Below are positions 62,058 through 64,000 of a stretch of DNA of 64,000 nucleotides, one piece after another. The position numbers and the translations under genes were made by a program. Source of the stretch: Solibacillus palustris (GTDB taxonomy: Bacteria; Bacillota; Bacilli; Bacillales_A; Planococcaceae); contig NZ_JAKZFC010000009.1 of assembly GCF_022549215.1 (NCBI RefSeq), positions 1 through 64,000 on the forward strand, read 5' to 3'. Numbering within the stretch: position 1 is the first letter of the stretch; every line of letters starts with the position of its first letter. The notes beneath the pieces are model-generated. The model was given only the letters and a program-made list of their open reading frames with translations. It was not told the origin of the DNA and searched no databases.

Positions 62058-63542
62058 CTATTTAATACCGCGCATTGCTTTTGTAATGATTGGCGAGATG
62101 AATAAAATAATCAGACCAATAACAATTGATAATCCACCTAATACACCAAAGTACGTTGTTTCTGAAACTAGCTCATAGACACGAACTAGCTGTGCGTTAA
62201 TTGCTTGTGCCGCCGCTGATGCTAAGAACCATAATGCCATTGTTTGACCTGCAAATGCAGCCGGCGCTAATTTTGTTGTAGCAGATAAACCAACTGGTGA
62301 TAATAATAACTCCCCTATAACTAATAAGAAGATTGACAGTACAACCCATAATGGATTTACTAAATCGCCTTCTGGTGTTAATACAATTGACGCAATCATG
62401 ATTAAGAATGAAGCACCTGCAAAGAATAATGAATAGGCAAATTTACGAGGTGTTGATGGTCCCGTATCACCTAATTTCGTCCATAGTAACGCAAATATTG
62501 GCGCCATTGTAATAATGAATAATGGATTAAACGATTGGAACCATGCGGCTGGAATTTCAAAGCCCCATAAATTTAAATCTGTACGTGTATCAATGAATGT
62601 CGCTAAAATCGTTGAAGATTGTTCAGCGATTGCCCAGAACATTACTGCACAAATGAATAAGGGAATATAAGCTAATAGACGCGATTTTTCGTCTGCGTTT
62701 GTTTTTGGACTACGGTACATATAAGTAATAAATACTATAGGAATCATGACACCTAAGAATGTAATTAATAGCGAGAAATTTTCAACGCTTGCATTACCGG
62801 TCATGTATGCCAGTGCTCCTAAAGCGAGAATTACGAAACTACCAATTATAAAGTTACGTGCTGTTGTTTTCTTCTCTGCATCAGATAATGGGTTTGGCGC
62901 TACAGAGCCTGCTAAACCAAGGTTTTTCTGTGACATTAAATAAACAACTAGCCCAACGAACATACCTACTGCAGCAACACCAAATCCAGCGTGGAAGCCC
63001 CAGTTTTTTTGAAATAAACCAACAAGTAATGGCGCTGTGAAACCACCTAAGTTAATACCCATATAAAAAATAGAGAAGCCTGAATCACGACGAGCATCAG
63101 TAGGCGCATATAAATCACCGACAACTGATGATACGTTTGGCTTCAGTAAGCCTGTACCAATGATAATGAAGAACATTGATAAGTAAAGTGCTGATGCACC
63201 AAGTGGTAACGCAAGTAAAATATGACCGATCATAATTAATATACCGCCATAGAATATCGCTTTTCGCGTACCTGTAATTCGGTCGGCAATCCAACCACCA
63301 ATAATACCTGACATGTAGATTAAGGAACCGTAAATCGACATGATGATGTTTGCTTGCGTACGATCCAATCCTAAACCGCCATCTTTAAGTGAGTAGTACA
63401 TGTAGAATAATAAAATAGCACGCATGCCGTAATAAGAAAATCGCTCCCAAAACTCTGTAAAGAATAAAGTAAATAGCCCTTTAGGTTGTCCTACAAAGCC
63501 AGTTTGAGGAACTGATTTCACGATTTCTTCTTTAGAATACAT
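62058..63542 (-). CDS. dtpT: POT/PTR family proton-dependent di/tripeptide transporter
   Basis: 494 residues, about fourteen helices. FFTEFWERFSYYGMRAILL (ExxER), GGWIADRITGTRKAIFYGG, GTGLLKPNVSSVVGDLY and FSIFYMGINLGGFTAPLLVG are POT signatures. It imports short peptides with protons. The ATG (codon 13 of the open frame) has GGAGG nine bases ahead. It resembles YclF, which lies near yclNOPQ in B. subtilis too. Confidence 0.93.
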   Translation of the reverse strand: MYSKEEIVKSVPQTGFVGQPKGLFTLFFTEFWERFSYYGMRAILLFYMYYSLKDGGLGLDRTQANIIMSIYGSLIYMSGIIGGWIADRITGTRKAIFYGGILIMIGHILLALPLGASALYLSMFFIIIGTGLLKPNVSSVVGDLYAPTDARRDSGFSIFYMGINLGGFTAPLLVGLFQKNWGFHAGFGVAAVGMFVGLVVYLMSQKNLGLAGSVAPNPLSDAEKKTTARNFIIGSFVILALGALAYMTGNASVENFSLLITFLGVMIPIVFITYMYRSPKTNADEKSRLLAYIPLFICAVMFWAIAEQSSTILATFIDTRTDLNLWGFEIPAAWFQSFNPLFIITMAPIFALLWTKLGDTGPSTPRKFAYSLFFAGASFLIMIASIVLTPEGDLVNPLWVVLSIFLLVIGELLLSPVGLSATTKLAPAAFAGQTMALWFLASAAAQAINAQLVRVYELVSETTYFGVLGGLSIVIGLIILFISPIITKAMRGIK

Positions 63543-63789
63543 TTGAAATTTCCTCCGATTTAATAAATATTCTGACAATTAAATTCATTGTCATACCTTT
63601 AGTAATAGTTTTTTAATACTCTAACGTAACAATTAAACAAAATCAAGAAAACACTAAAATGTTATAATATTACTTTTTTTCTGTATTTTCTGATAAATTA
63701 ATCAAGAATTCATCATCAATACCCGACTATTATAGTTTATTCTCTATCAGTTACAAAATGGTTTGACTTATTTAAACGAAAACATAAAG

Positions 63790-64000
63790 GATTCGTCCAA
63801 AGCATTTACTTTTTTTAGCAATGTCTGTCTCATGTATTAATTATCCTCTGTAGGTTGATTTTCGCGGTAGGCGCAAGTAAAGAATGAATGCTACAAACGT
63901 CACGCCCTGTGACAACGCATTCATGACTAGCTTTGTACCAGCCTCCATCCTCAGCGCAAAGGGAATGTCCCAGAATTACTTCTCGGACATTCCCTTTGCT
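63790..64000 (+). repeat. Family A structured repeat, copy A5 (reaches the right edge)
   Basis: About 211 bp. Middle and right blocks match A4 closely (GTGACAACGCATTCATGACTAG; final stem GGGAATGTCC/GGACATTCCC); the first stem and the CCAGC stem are degraded. The 247 bases between dtpT and this copy hold no gene. Confidence 0.85.

Noticed and set aside
20675-64000. Families A-C as a CRISPR array
   Set aside because: Copies are kilobases apart, long and internally structured, with no regular spacers and no cas genes.

Overview
The window is chromosomal DNA of a low-GC Gram-positive spore-former of the order Bacillales. The order tRNA cluster - sprT - tex - sigB operon - mazF/mazE - alr - lipoprotein - acpS - rhomboid - ydbT/ydbS - cshA - murF - ddl follows the Bacillus subtilis 'ydb/ydc' segment, and the protein style suggests the Planococcaceae side (Lysinibacillus/Solibacillus-like). 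The genus is an inference. Most genes lie on the minus strand. I saw no phage, plasmid, CRISPR array or transposase.

Layout. 1-900: a promoter firing out of the left edge and eight CCA-encoding tRNA genes with their promoter. 1-13.6 kb: sprT, tex, a shortened sigB operon (rsbT-rsbU-rsbV-rsbW-sigB, without rsbR, rsbS or rsbX, with a sigma-B-type promoter before rsbV), mazEF, alr, a LolA-like lipoprotein, acpS, rhomboid, two PH-domain membrane proteins. 13.7-23.5 kb: cshA, esterase, chemoreceptor, murF, ddl, rodA. 23.9-35.6 kb: a YwqG-like protein, cls, an M15 carboxypeptidase, AraC and LytTR regulators, an acetyl-CoA hydrolase/CoA-transferase, a YtxH-like stress protein divergent from a 33-residue membrane peptide, GNAT, a DUF1002 protein, cvfB, mntR. 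36-49.8 kb: ComFB-like, cadC-cadA with twin operators, exoA, murB, HxlR, YceI, azoreductase, DsbA-like, a Rieske flavoprotein, ppaC, a GNAT fusion, RpiR, MFS. 50-54.7 kb: thrC-thrB, an NAD(P)-binding protein, a ZIP transporter, PAP2. 54.8-64 kb: an IsdG/HmoA-like protein, a Fur-boxed yclNOPQ-type siderophore importer, an N-acylamino-acid racemase/OSBS gene with a GNAT gene and the decayed remains of an M20 amidohydrolase, and a POT peptide transporter.

The least ordinary content is between the genes. Three families of intergenic repeats, 120-240 bp, recur: family A (5 copies), B (4 plus a fragment) and C (2). Each is a string of hairpins, and several stems change by compensating base pairs between copies, as expected if the folded RNA or single-stranded DNA is what selection sees. 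All copies of each family point the same way, and the right end of most A and B copies lies close to the stop codon of a minus-strand gene; three copies even supply stop-codon bases. None contains an ORF or matches a family I can name. These are my best candidates for something undescribed: structured mobile repeats or gene-end RNA elements.

All calls are by eye. No search or folding was run, and start codons were chosen from Shine-Dalgarno spacing.
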